Positions 9,554 to 17,535 of a DNA stretch of 24,302 bases are shown piece after piece. Numbering within the stretch: position 1 is the first letter of the stretch; each line of letters starts with the position of its first letter. Source of the DNA: Deinococcus aerophilus (GTDB lineage Bacteria > Deinococcota > Deinococci > Deinococcales > Deinococcaceae); the NCBI RefSeq assembly GCF_014647075.1, contig NZ_BMOM01000038.1:1-24302 (forward strand), in the 5' to 3' direction. Position numbers and translations under genes: made by a program. The notes under the pieces were generated by a model that was not told where the DNA came from, did no database searches, and saw nothing but the letters and a program-made list of their open reading frames with translations.

Positions 9554-9583
9554 ATGCGTAGAGAGAGGTTTGCCGGACTGTGA
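9554..9583 (+). CDS. possible 9-residue leader ORF upstream of PAS/HD-GYP gene
   Basis: ATG CGT ... CTG TGA encodes MRRERFAGL. Its stop overlaps the GTG start of the large sensor gene (GTGA). No -10 box stands at leaderless distance, and no clear ribosome binding site precedes it. It is noted because the same stop/start overlap recurs at other signalling genes. Confidence 0.3.
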   Translation: MRRERFAGL

Positions 9584-12393
9584 CACACTTTCATCTGCCG
9601 GCAGAGAACAGCCTTGCCCCCACCGCCGATCTTCCTGCGGGCTTCCACGTTCTGCGGCGCGCAGCACAGTTTTCCCCCGAGCTCACCCTGCTGCTGGACG
9701 CTCAGGGCCGCATTCAGTTTGCGAATTCAGCCGTCGGCAGCAGGCTGGGATTTGTGCCCACCGGTCTGGACGCGGGCAGCCTGGTGCATCCCGACGACTG
9801 GGCGGCGCTGATCGGCCGCCTTAAATGCTCGCATCCCGCCCGCGACACCGACCTGCCAGCCTTCCGGATGCAGTCTGCCGAGGGCGAATGGCTGTGGCTC
9901 ACGGGCCGGGCCACCCACTTTCTGGACAATCCCGCCGTCCGGGCCGTGCTGGTTCACCTGCGCCCCACCGGCCGCAAGCGTGATCTGCACCGGGCTGCCC
10001 TGGCCCGGCTCAGCCGCGTCCTCAGCGGGACGTACCACGTTCCGGAGGTAGTGGACGCGGTGTTTGGAGAGGGTCTGGCTGCCGTGGGCGCGGCTGCGGG
10101 CGCCATCCTGCTGATCGGCGCGGACGGCGAGCACCTCGAAATGATCGGCCACGCCGGGTATGCGGTGAGTGCCAACTCCACATGGCGCCGCATTCCCCTC
10201 ATCCGGGATGTCCCCGTGAGCCACGCCGTCCGCGATCAACGGGCAATCTTCCTGAGTGACGCCGAGTTGCAGGCGCAGTATCCAGACATCCATCAGATTC
10301 ATGCTCCCTTCAAGAGCCTCGCCGCCCTGCCGCTGGTTGTCGGAGAGCGGGTGATCGGCGCGGTGTTGCTGTCCTTCCAGCACGACCGCCGCTTCGACAC
10401 CGACGAGCAGGAGTTCCTGTTGACCGTTGCCGATCTGTGTGCGCCGGCCCTGGACCGCAGCCGCCTTCACCTTGAACTTCAGCGGGAGCAGGACTGGCAC
10501 GCAACGGTCACGCAGAATTCCTCGGATGTCGTGGCGATCATTGACGAGCGGGGAATAATCGTCTACGAAAGCGGTTCCGTCGAACGCATGCTCGGATACT
10601 CACCCGCCGAGATGGTGGGAAGAAGTGCCTTCGATCTGATCTACCCCGAAGATCATGGTCTGATCCAGCACGCGCTGGCCAGCCTGATGCCGAACGGCGA
10701 ACCGGCGTCTGCGACCTACCGCTTTCTGCACCGTGATGGGCATTGGGTCTGGCTGGAAAGTCTGGCCATGGACCTGCGCCACCATCCCCACATTCAGGGC
10801 ATTCTGGTGAATTCCCGTGACGTCACCGCCCGGGTAGAGGCGCAGGCCGCGCGGGAGCAGGCCCGGAAGGAGATGGAATTCAGTGAGCAGAACTTCCGGC
10901 GCCTCGCCGAGAATTCCGGCGATCTGGTGCGGCAGTACGACGCCTGTGGCCGGGTCGAGTACTGCTCGCCCTCTTCGCGGGAATTGCTGGGCTATGACCC
11001 CGAGGAGATGATGGGGCAGGACCCGCTGTGCTTCATTCATCCCGACGATCAGTCGGTGCTGCGCGCGGCGTTTGATCAGCGCCTGACGCCCGGCACCGAG
11101 CGGCGGAAGTTCGAATACCGTCTGCGCCGCAAGGACGGCCGGTATATGTGGGTGGAGACGACCTTCCGGGTGCTGCGCGAACCGCAATCCGAGCAGATCG
11201 GGGCGTTCATCGGCACCACCCGCGACATCGAGCAGCGCAAGCATGCCGAGCACCTGCTGCACACGCAGCTCGACCGCTACCGGCACCTGCTGGACTTCAC
11301 GGTCTCGATGGAACAGCACCACACGGCCATTGATCTCGCGGGCGAGGCGCTGCACAAGGCCCTGAGCCTAACCGAGTACGACTACGGATATGCCTTTTCC
11401 TACGACGACGGAGTCGTTCAGGTGCTGGCCGAGGCCGGCTTGCCTCCCGCCGTCGCTGCGCCGGGCAGGGACCTGAGCCGGCTGCCCCTGACCACGGCAG
11501 TCCGGCGGGCCCTGCAGCAGCGTGAGGCCTACTTTCTGGAAGGCGACCAGCCGGTATTCGAGCCCGCCGAGTTTCTGCCGCGCGGCCACTGGGTCTCGCT
11601 GTGCCTGCTGCCCATTACCCGGCAGGGCAAACTGGTGTCGGTGCTGGTGTTCGGCACCGATCAGGTCATCACCACCAGCGCCGACACCCGGCAGCTGCTG
11701 CGCAATGTCACGGCCCGCCTGGGGCACGCCCTGGAACGTCAGCATCACCTGGAACAGCTCAACACCTCGCGCGAGGAGACCCTGCGCGCCCTGGGTCTGG
11801 CGCTGGAATACCGCGATTACGAGACCAAGGGACATACCGACCGGGTGGTTCGCCTGACCGAGCGTCTGGGATGCGCGCTGGGCTTTGCCGGCGCGGACCT
11901 CGCGGCGCTGCGCTGGGGCGCTTTCCTGCACGATACCGGCAAGGTGGCCATCCCGGACGCCATCCTGCTCAAGCCCGGCAAGCTCACCCCCGAGGAATGG
12001 GACCTCATCAAACGGCACCCGGGCATCGGCTTTGAGATGCTGCACCACATTCCGTCGCTGCCCGCCACCACCCTGGAAGTTGTGCTGTACCACCAGGAGC
12101 GCTGGAACGGCAGCGGTTACCCCAAGGGCCTGGAAGGCACGTCCATTCCTCTGGCTGCGCGGGTCTTCGCCGTGGTGGACATCTATGACGCGCTGACCAG
12201 CGAGCGGCCCTACAAGCCGGCGTGGACGCATGAGCAGGCGGTGGCGCAACTCAGGAAGGAGGCGGGAGTGTTGCTGGACGCGCGGGTGGTCCGGACCTTC
12301 CTGCACATGCTGAGTCTGGAAGCCACCGAACACACCGACGCGGGATCCATCCTCGACGCTGACATTTCCCTCACGGAGCACATGCATGAATGA
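9580..12393 (+). CDS. PAS/GAF/PAS/PAS/GAF/HD-GYP sensor, probable c-di-GMP phosphodiesterase
   Basis: A 937-residue soluble multi-sensor protein with no membrane segments. Order: PAS-like (about 25-125), GAF (about 140-300), PAS (about 305-430, with IYPEDHGLI and a following RDVTARVEAQ PAC end), PAS (about 437-560, ending TTRDIEQRKHAE), GAF (about 575-735), then HD-GYP (about 750-915). His784-Asp785 (LHDTGKVAIPD) and GYP 846-848 (HQERWNGSGYP) are intact, so c-di-GMP hydrolysis is expected. The GTG at 9580 was chosen because no other start lies close; it overlaps the stop of a tiny ORF, and a GAGAGAGG purine run lies 11 nt upstream. The 3' end overlaps the RsbQ-like gene by 8 nt, so the two are one operon. 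The PAS domains are the likely partners of that hydrolase. Confidence 0.93.
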   Translation: MTHFHLPAENSLAPTADLPAGFHVLRRAAQFSPELTLLLDAQGRIQFANSAVGSRLGFVPTGLDAGSLVHPDDWAALIGRLKCSHPARDTDLPAFRMQSAEGEWLWLTGRATHFLDNPAVRAVLVHLRPTGRKRDLHRAALARLSRVLSGTYHVPEVVDAVFGEGLAAVGAAAGAILLIGADGEHLEMIGHAGYAVSANSTWRRIPLIRDVPVSHAVRDQRAIFLSDAELQAQYPDIHQIHAPFKSLAALPLVVGERVIGAVLLSFQHDRRFDTDEQEFLLTVADLCAPALDRSRLHLELQREQDWHATVTQNSSDVVAIIDERGIIVYESGSVERMLGYSPAEMVGRSAFDLIYPEDHGLIQHALASLMPNGEPASATYRFLHRDGHWVWLESLAMDLRHHPHIQGILVNSRDVTARVEAQAAREQARKEMEFSEQNFRRLAENSGDLVRQYDACGRVEYCSPSSRELLGYDPEEMMGQDPLCFIHPDDQSVLRAAFDQRLTPGTERRKFEYRLRRKDGRYMWVETTFRVLREPQSEQIGAFIGTTRDIEQRKHAEHLLHTQLDRYRHLLDFTVSMEQHHTAIDLAGEALHKALSLTEYDYGYAFSYDDGVVQVLAEAGLPPAVAAPGRDLSRLPLTTAVRRALQQREAYFLEGDQPVFEPAEFLPRGHWVSLCLLPITRQGKLVSVLVFGTDQVITTSADTRQLLRNVTARLGHALERQHHLEQLNTSREETLRALGLALEYRDYETKGHTDRVVRLTERLGCALGFAGADLAALRWGAFLHDTGKVAIPDAILLKPGKLTPEEWDLIKRHPGIGFEMLHHIPSLPATTLEVVLYHQERWNGSGYPKGLEGTSIPLAARVFAVVDIYDALTSERPYKPAWTHEQAVAQLRKEAGVLLDARVVRTFLHMLSLEATEHTDAGSILDADISLTEHMHE

Positions 12394-13207
12394 CCCCAAG
12401 GGCTCCACTTTCGCGCGGCAGTCCAATGTGAAGGTCGCCGGCACGGGCGAGCGAACGATCCTCTGCGCCCACGGCTTCTGCTCCAACCAGGGGGTCTTCC
12501 GGCATCAGATCCGGGCCTTTGGGCCCACGCACCGTGTGGTCAGCTACGATCTGGCCGGATTCGGTCAGTCTGCCCCGGCGCTGTGGGACGCCCGGCGATA
12601 CGCCTCGCTGCAGGGGTACGCCGAGGACATGGTGCAGCTGATCGACGAGCTGGAGCTGAGCCACATCACCCTGATGGCGGCCTCGATGAGTGCCATGGTC
12701 GGCCTCCTCGCCTCGCTGGCCCGCCCGGAGCGCTTCGAGGCGCTGATTCTGATCAGCGCCTCGCCCCGCTACCTGAACGATGACCCGTACTACGGCGGCT
12801 TTCAGCAACCGGATGTGGACAGCTTCTATCAGCTGGTCGACTCACAGCAGGCCTGGGCCGACGCCCTGGTTGGCATGATGCTCAACCGGCCGGTGTCGCT
12901 GCCGCTGCAGGAGATTGCGGAGAGCGTCCAGGGCGTGACTCCGCAGGTGGCCGGTGTGGTGGCGCGCGCCATCTTTCAGTCGGATTTCCGTGCCCTGCTG
13001 CCCCAGGTGACGCATCCGGTGCTGGTCACGCAGACCCGGGCCGACAGCGTCGTGCCGGAAAGCGTCGGACACCACCTGCACCGCCATCTGCCGCAGGCGA
13101 CGCTGGAATTCCTGCCGGGGGTGGGGCACATGCCGAACTTCACCGAGCCCGAGCACTTTAACCGGGTGGCCGGTGGGTTCCTCCGGGGGATTCAGGCCGC
13201 TTCATGA
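12386..13207 (+). CDS. RsbQ/KAI2-type alpha/beta hydrolase
   Basis: A 273-residue alpha/beta hydrolase. It resembles Bacillus subtilis RsbQ along its length, from memory of that protein: NVKVAGTGE at the start, YDLAGFGQS, YAEDMVQLIDEL, SASPRYLNDDPYYGGF (nearly the RsbQ wording) and HLPQATLEFLPGVGHMPNF. The triad is predicted as Ser100, Asp220 and His248. The nucleophile elbow reads AASMS rather than the usual GHSxG, with neither flanking Gly, which is unusual. RsbQ acts with the PAS domain of the phosphatase RsbP in energy-stress signalling; related plant KAI2/D14 proteins are hormone receptors. Here the gene overlaps that of a PAS-rich HD-GYP protein, so it probably makes or delivers a small hydrophobic ligand for one of its PAS domains. 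That role is inferred. Confidence 0.9.
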   Translation: MNDPKGSTFARQSNVKVAGTGERTILCAHGFCSNQGVFRHQIRAFGPTHRVVSYDLAGFGQSAPALWDARRYASLQGYAEDMVQLIDELELSHITLMAASMSAMVGLLASLARPERFEALILISASPRYLNDDPYYGGFQQPDVDSFYQLVDSQQAWADALVGMMLNRPVSLPLQEIAESVQGVTPQVAGVVARAIFQSDFRALLPQVTHPVLVTQTRADSVVPESVGHHLHRHLPQATLEFLPGVGHMPNFTEPEHFNRVAGGFLRGIQAAS

Positions 13208-13407
13208 AGGTCGGCGTCGTGACCGCTGCCGATACATGGGGTGTTCCAGCACGGGGTTGAGGACAGCAAAGACGGAGCGCAGTGGGCCATTGAGCCACTG
13301 CGCCCCACGCATCTGATTGTTTTGCAGGAAGGGGATCGGACTTCTGCACCGCCGTCCCACCGCCGTCTGACGGCCGACCTGTTTCCCGGGGCGGGATAGA
13401 GCGACTG
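13208..13407. other. gap after hydrolase operon
   Basis: No convincing gene. It contains a 9-bp perfect hairpin at 13277-13303. A frame on the minus strand (13202-13447) contains a few protein-like words, but no family could be named. Confidence 0.4.
13277..13303. terminator. hairpin downstream of the hydrolase operon
   Basis: GCGCAGTGG (13277-13285) and CCACTGCGC (13295-13303) form a perfect 9-bp stem with a 9-nt loop. A short T-run (ATTGTTTT) follows about 12 nt later, so this is not a textbook intrinsic terminator. It lies 70 nt after the hydrolase stop. Confidence 0.45.
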
Positions 13408-13671
13408 CTAGGACAGGCGGGGGCGACCGACGAGTACGGTCCGCCACTCATCACGCTCGGGGAAGTACCGCACCTCGAACTCGGCCGGGGGCTCGAGCCG
13501 CACCTGCGCTGGGCGCTGGGAAAGACGTGGGCGCTTTGGGCGGCCGATATGGGCAGAGGAAGTGGTGGGCTCGAGCCGCAGATTGGCGGGCGCTGTGGCC
13601 GGGACCGGGCGGACAGGGCCGCCGGTCAGGTGGGGTCGGGATGGAGCATCGGTGAGTTTGGCGGAATTCAT
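13408..13671 (-). CDS. small basic, proline-rich hypothetical protein
   Basis: An 87-residue ORF that I do not recognise. Its start is well supported: GGAGG with a 4-nt gap before ATG. The protein is rich in Pro and Arg (RPKRPRLSQRP in the middle). It carries two similar phrases, NLRLEPTTSS and QVRLEPPAEF, and ends in a possible beta-strand hairpin (FEVRYFPERDEWRTVLVGRPR). It has no signal peptide or membrane segment. The frame stays open to 13890, but the upstream part is low-complexity and lacks a ribosome binding site. It is divergent from the MBL gene. A role in nucleic-acid binding would fit the charge but is a guess. Confidence 0.5.
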   Translation of the reverse strand: MNSAKLTDAPSRPHLTGGPVRPVPATAPANLRLEPTTSSAHIGRPKRPRLSQRPAQVRLEPPAEFEVRYFPERDEWRTVLVGRPRLS

Positions 13672-13849
13672 GGTGCCTCCTGACTCCAGCTGGGCCGGGC
13701 ACTTCTTTGGCGGAAGCTGCGCGGCCGGTGCTGAGCTCAGCCTGCCGCAGGAGCTCTGACGAAACTCTGACTGCGCCGCTCCATGTAGATGGACCGTAGT
13801 CGTCACGGAGGGTCGGGACTGTGCAGGGGATGACCGGGTGGCCGAGCTG

Positions 13850-13882
13850 TAAAGAGGGGATAAAAGGGCGCTAAAGGGGCGG
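13850..13882 (+). promoter_or_regulatory. three 11-bp tandem direct repeats
   Basis: TAAAGAGGGGA / TAAAAGGGCGC / TAAAGGGGCGG follow one another with exactly 11-bp period. The array lies about 65 bp upstream of the putative -35 box of the MBL gene, within the 310-bp divergent region. Such phasing suits a multimeric OmpR-type or SARP/BTAD activator. No other gene function was seen in this region. Confidence 0.6.
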
Positions 13883-13946
13883 GGGCGCAACTGTAATCGT
13901 CCTCCGGGCCACGGATGCCGGGCCTATAGCCGTGAATGGACGCTGC

Positions 13947-13974
13947 GTGACCGGGCAGGAATCTGAGATATAGA
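13947..13974 (+). promoter_or_regulatory. promoter of the MBL-fold gene
   Basis: GTGACC (13947-13952), a 16-nt spacer and TATAGA (13969-13974) stand 7 nt before the ATG at 13982. This predicts a leaderless transcript. Confidence 0.55.
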
Positions 13975-13981
13975 TCAGGGC

Positions 13982-14914
13982 ATGAGCGCTCCTCCAGCAG
14001 ACGTCGAGGAAGTCCGCCCCCCCGGGGTCGATCCTCGGATCCGGGTGTTCCATGCCGGTGAGGAGGTCGATACCTTCGTGGTCCTGACCCGGCGTTTCGC
14101 CGTGTTTATCGACACCATGTCCACTCCAGCGCTGATGCGGCAGGTGATTGAGCGGGTCCGGCCGGCCCTCCAGGGACGCCCGGTGCTGGTGGTCAACACC
14201 CACGCCGACTGGGACCACGTCTACGGCAACCAGCTGTTCGCGGCCGGGGGAGAGTTGCCGGGACTGATCGTCGGCAGCTTCCGGACCCGCCAGCGGCTGC
14301 TGGACCCGGCGGCGTCCGGGCGTCTGGCGGCCCAGCAGGCCGAGGACCGGCGTTTTGAGGAAGTCCGGCTGGTCCCGCCCGAGGTGGTCTTCACGGAGGG
14401 ACTTACCCTGGACGGCGGTGACCTGACCCTGGAACTGATCCCAACGCCGGGCCACACCCCCGACCACTGTTCGGTCTGGATTCCCGAACTGCGCACGCTG
14501 CTTGCGGGAGACGCGGCGGAATTCCCCTTTCCGAGCGTGCAGTCGGGCGAGACGCTGGAACAGGTGCGCAACTCCCTGCGGCGTCTGGTCGCGCTGGACC
14601 CGGCTGTGGTCTTGCCCTGTCATGGCGGGACCACCGATCCGGCCCTGCTCGAGCACAACCTCACGTACTTCCGCGTGTTGCGCGAGGCGCTGCAGGACAG
14701 CCCGCTGGCCGCCCGGGGAGCGTTCCTCAGCGACGGAGATCTGCCGCCGCCGCTGACCTATGAACACATCCTGGCCGGGCTGGGCGCCTCTCCGTCCCGT
14801 GTTCCCACGTTGTACCGCGAATTTCACCTTGACGCGGTGCGGGCCACGCTGGACGAGTGGGCGCAGCATACGCAGGGCCGTGCGCTCACCCCCGGGCGGA
14901 CCGCGCCGGACTGA
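13982..14914 (+). CDS. MBL-fold metallo-hydrolase
   Basis: A 310-residue metallo-beta-lactamase-fold protein of the general hydrolase kind (glyoxalase II/RNase Z-like family, not an antibiotic lactamase). The first metal motif reads NTHADWDH (His74, Asp76, Asp78, His79), so the second His of HxHxDH is replaced by Asp, a variant I recall from some MBL proteins. Later ligands are present: GHTPDH, LLAGDAAEF and LPCHGG. The C-terminal 80 residues are helical. The start is fixed by the -10 box 7 nt upstream and by MSAPPADVEEV leading directly into the fold. A strong 11-bp hairpin spans the stop codon. The substrate is unknown. Confidence 0.88.
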   Translation: MSAPPADVEEVRPPGVDPRIRVFHAGEEVDTFVVLTRRFAVFIDTMSTPALMRQVIERVRPALQGRPVLVVNTHADWDHVYGNQLFAAGGELPGLIVGSFRTRQRLLDPAASGRLAAQQAEDRRFEEVRLVPPEVVFTEGLTLDGGDLTLELIPTPGHTPDHCSVWIPELRTLLAGDAAEFPFPSVQSGETLEQVRNSLRRLVALDPAVVLPCHGGTTDPALLEHNLTYFRVLREALQDSPLAARGAFLSDGDLPPPLTYEHILAGLGASPSRVPTLYREFHLDAVRATLDEWAQHTQGRALTPGRTAPD

Positions 14915-14932
14915 GCGCGCACGGTCCGCCCG
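14893..14932 (+). terminator. terminator-like hairpin spanning the MBL stop codon
   Basis: A perfect 11-bp inverted repeat CGGGCGGACCG (14893-14903) / CGGTCCGCCCG (14922-14932). The 18-nt loop contains the TGA stop. There is no U-tract. Confidence 0.5.
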
Positions 14933-14989
14933 CCACACAGGTCTGTGGAGTTCACGCTATGTTGGGTGGGCGAAATTCCCCTGCCTGCC

Positions 14990-17491
14990 ATGACGACGCC
15001 AGACTCCCTGATTTCCCCGCCCCTGCCGTGGCTGGAAGCCCTGCCCGACCCGACCGTCCTCGTGGACCCCGCGGACGGCGGCCGGGTGCGCTCCGCGAAC
15101 GTGCGGGCCGTCCTTTACTTTGGCCGCGACCTGCCGGCGTTGCGGGCCGGGACGCTGGAACAGCTTATTCCTGAACTGGCCGCCCAGGAGCCCGGCGCAG
15201 CGCCGCAGGCGCTCCGGCTGGCCGGAGCCGGCCCGTGGGCCTGGGTAGACGTGCGCCGCTTTCCGGTGGGCGACCTGCTGGCGGTGCAGCTCTCGGACGC
15301 CACTGCCCAGCACGTGGCCGAGACGAGCGGCCGCGTCCTGTCGGACCTGACGGCGGCGCTGTCGCGGGCGCTCAGTCGGGAGGAGGCCGCCGAGGTCGTG
15401 CTGCGCCAGGGGCGCGCGGCTCTGGCGGCGGCGTCGGCAAGCGTGTTCTGGTTCGACCCGGTGGCCGAAGAACTGGTTCCCGCGGGCACCTGCGGAGACA
15501 ACCCGGCTGGTCCCGGCCCCCACTGCTCCGACGCAGCTTCCACGCTGGTGGCCGAGGCGTTGCAGTCGGGGCAGCCGCTGTTTCTGGGGGCCACTGAAGT
15601 GCGGGCGCGGTTGCGGCAAGACTCCGGGGTGCCGCTCAGCGCCGTGGCCGTGCCGCTGATGTTCGGTGCGCGGGCGCTGGGAGTGGTGCACTTCGGCTTC
15701 GTCCAGGACCGCGAATTCGGCGGCGCAGAGCGGCAGTTTGTACAGGCTGTGGCCGGGCAGCTCGCGCAGGCCGTCGAGCGCGTCCGCCTCGCCGCCGCAG
15801 AGCGCACGGCGCGCGAGCAGGCAACCTGCCTGCTGCACGTCGGCGAACGCCTGCTCACCCAGCAGGACCCGGTCGCCCTGCTGGGCGCGCTCGCCCGGCT
15901 GGCGGTGGAGGGTCAGGCAGACTGGTGCGCGGTATACACCGAGCGCGGCGGTGCCCTGTTGCCCCAGGTCTTTGCCCACCGTGATCCGCAGCAGCAGCAA
16001 CTCGCGGCGGAGTACCTCGCGGCCTTTCCGCAGTGGGTGGACGGTCCGGGGCCGCTGGCGCTGGCCTACCGCGAAAACCGGGTGGTCCGGGTGCCGGTCA
16101 TCACGCCGGAGATGGTGCAGGCTCTGGATCTGCCCGGGGAGCAGCTGGCCCTGCTGCAGGCGATGCAGGTCCGGTCGTCGCTGGCGGTGCCGCTGGTGGT
16201 GGGCGGGCAGCGGGTGGGGGTGCTGAGCCTGGTGCGGGTGGGGGGTGCGGAGCCCTACCAGGAACCCGACGAGGCCTTCGCGCAGGAGTTTGCCCGGCGG
16301 GCCTCCCTGGCCCTGAGCCACGCCCGGCTGACGGCCGAGCGCGAGGCGGCCCTGGCCGAGGCGCAATTGGAGCGGGCCCGACTCACCGCGAGCCAGGCCC
16401 GCTATCAGGCCCTGATCGAGGCGACCGCCCAGTACGTGTGGACGAACTCCCCGGACGGCGAGATGTTTGGCGAGCAGCCCGGCTGGGCCCAGCTCACCGG
16501 TCAGACCCAGCCGGAGTACCAGGGCTACGGCTGGGCCGACCGGCTGCATCCCGAGGACCGCGGGCCGGCCGTGGATGCGTGGCGCGACGCCGTCCGCACC
16601 CGCACGCTGTACCAGATCGAGCAGCGGGTGCGCGTGGCGGACGGCAGCTACCGCTCGTTTCTGGTGCGGGCGGTGCCGCTGCTCGCCCAGGACCACAGCC
16701 TGCGCGAGTGGGTCGGCCTGCACAGCGACATCACTGAACTCAAGCGCGCCGAACAGACCCTGCAGGCCTGGGGCCGCGAGCTGGAGCGGCAGGTCGAGGC
16801 CCAGACCCGCGAGCTGCGCGCCGCCAATGAGGAACTGGGGGCCTTCGTCTACACCGTGTCCCACGACCTGCGCGCGCCGGTGCGGCACGTCGGCTCGTTT
16901 GCGGGGCTGCTGCGCCGGAAAATCGGGGACCACCCTGGCCTGCTGAAATACGTGGACCAGATCGAGGGGGCCGCGACCCGCATGGAGGTGCTCACCGACG
17001 CCCTGCTCGGGCTGGCCCGGACCGGCGCGGCGCAGCTGGCCAAGACGCCGGTGGACCTCTCTGTGCTGGTGGACGCAGTGTGCGCGGACCTGGCCCCGGA
17101 CCTGCACGGCCGGCAGGTGACGTGGCGCGTCGCGGACCTGCCGGCCGTGCAGGCCGACGCCGGGCTGCTGCGGCAGGTGATGGCGAATCTGCTGGGCAAC
17201 GCCGTGAAGTACAGCCGGGGCCGCGGGCATACGGTGATCGAGGTCCGGGCCCAGGAAACTCCCCAGGAAGTGGTGGTGGCCGTGCAGGACAACGGAGTGG
17301 GCTTTGACCCGCAGTACACCGGCAAGCTGTTCGGGGTGTTCCAGCGCCTGCACCACCACAACGAATTCGAGGGCACCGGCGTGGGGCTGGCGAACGTAAG
17401 GCGCATCGTCGAGAAGCACGGCGGGCGGGTCTGGGCCGAGGGCCGGCCCGGCGAGGGAGCCACCTTTTTCTTCAGCCTGCCCCGCGGGTAA
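14990..17491 (+). CDS. PAS-GAF-GAF-PAS histidine kinase (phytochrome-type transmitter)
   Basis: A soluble sensor kinase of about 833 residues. Order: PAS-like (about 15-115), GAF (about 125-275), GAF (about 285-450), PAS with PAC (about 470-590, HLHPEDRG-like and LHSDITELKRAE), coiled coil, HisKA, HATPase. The phospho-acceptor is His625 in VSHDLRAP. ATP-site boxes are NLLGNAVKYS, DNGVGFDP and GTGVGLANVRRIVEKHGG. The transmitter resembles cyanobacterial and deinococcal phytochrome kinases. I could not find a clear bilin-binding Cys, so light sensing is not claimed. The start is uncertain: ATG 14990 begins recognisable protein but lacks a ribosome binding site, and in-frame GTGs at 14945 and 14966 exist. 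A TATGTT box lies at 14958-14963. The kinase lacks a receiver; the single-domain regulator converging on it is the likely partner. Confidence 0.9.
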   Translation: MTTPDSLISPPLPWLEALPDPTVLVDPADGGRVRSANVRAVLYFGRDLPALRAGTLEQLIPELAAQEPGAAPQALRLAGAGPWAWVDVRRFPVGDLLAVQLSDATAQHVAETSGRVLSDLTAALSRALSREEAAEVVLRQGRAALAAASASVFWFDPVAEELVPAGTCGDNPAGPGPHCSDAASTLVAEALQSGQPLFLGATEVRARLRQDSGVPLSAVAVPLMFGARALGVVHFGFVQDREFGGAERQFVQAVAGQLAQAVERVRLAAAERTAREQATCLLHVGERLLTQQDPVALLGALARLAVEGQADWCAVYTERGGALLPQVFAHRDPQQQQLAAEYLAAFPQWVDGPGPLALAYRENRVVRVPVITPEMVQALDLPGEQLALLQAMQVRSSLAVPLVVGGQRVGVLSLVRVGGAEPYQEPDEAFAQEFARRASLALSHARLTAEREAALAEAQLERARLTASQARYQALIEATAQYVWTNSPDGEMFGEQPGWAQLTGQTQPEYQGYGWADRLHPEDRGPAVDAWRDAVRTRTLYQIEQRVRVADGSYRSFLVRAVPLLAQDHSLREWVGLHSDITELKRAEQTLQAWGRELERQVEAQTRELRAANEELGAFVYTVSHDLRAPVRHVGSFAGLLRRKIGDHPGLLKYVDQIEGAATRMEVLTDALLGLARTGAAQLAKTPVDLSVLVDAVCADLAPDLHGRQVTWRVADLPAVQADAGLLRQVMANLLGNAVKYSRGRGHTVIEVRAQETPQEVVVAVQDNGVGFDPQYTGKLFGVFQRLHHHNEFEGTGVGLANVRRIVEKHGGRVWAEGRPGEGATFFFSLPRG

Positions 17492-17518
17492 GTCAGACTC
17501 GTCCCCGGGTCCGCTTCA

Positions 17519-17535
17519 CGGCTGGAGCTCAGCCG
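17519..17535. terminator. hairpin between convergent kinase and regulator genes
   Basis: CGGCTG-GAGCT-CAGCCG, a perfect 6-bp stem covering the regulator stop codon and lying 28 nt after the kinase stop. It could serve both strands. No T-run is present. Confidence 0.4.

Noticed and set aside
13204..13260. 18-codon ORF overlapping the hydrolase stop (ATGA)
   Set aside because: Overlap alone is weak evidence. The peptide is not recognisable and no conservation can be judged from one sequence.
13202..13447. Minus-strand ORF with the phrase AQWLNGPLRSVFAVLNPVL, perhaps a transposase remnant
   Set aside because: Part of it looks protein-like, but part of that is a hairpin read as codons. I could name no family, there is no ribosome binding site, and no inverted terminal repeats or target duplications were seen.
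14958..14963. TATGTT as a leaderless -10 box for the first kinase
   Set aside because: The nearest in-frame starts are 2 nt (GTG 14966) or 26 nt (ATG 14990) away. Neither fits the 6-7 nt rule seen elsewhere, so it was not listed as a promoter.
14957..17419. 820-codon open frame on the minus strand across the first kinase
   Set aside because: It is antisense to a gene with clear GAF, HisKA and HATPase motifs. Its product is His/Gln/Arg/Gly-rich with no domain. Long shadow frames are expected at this GC content. The same applies to 17905-20274 (-), 2125-3150 (+), 4022-5512 (+), 6858-8411 (+) and 660-1754 (+).
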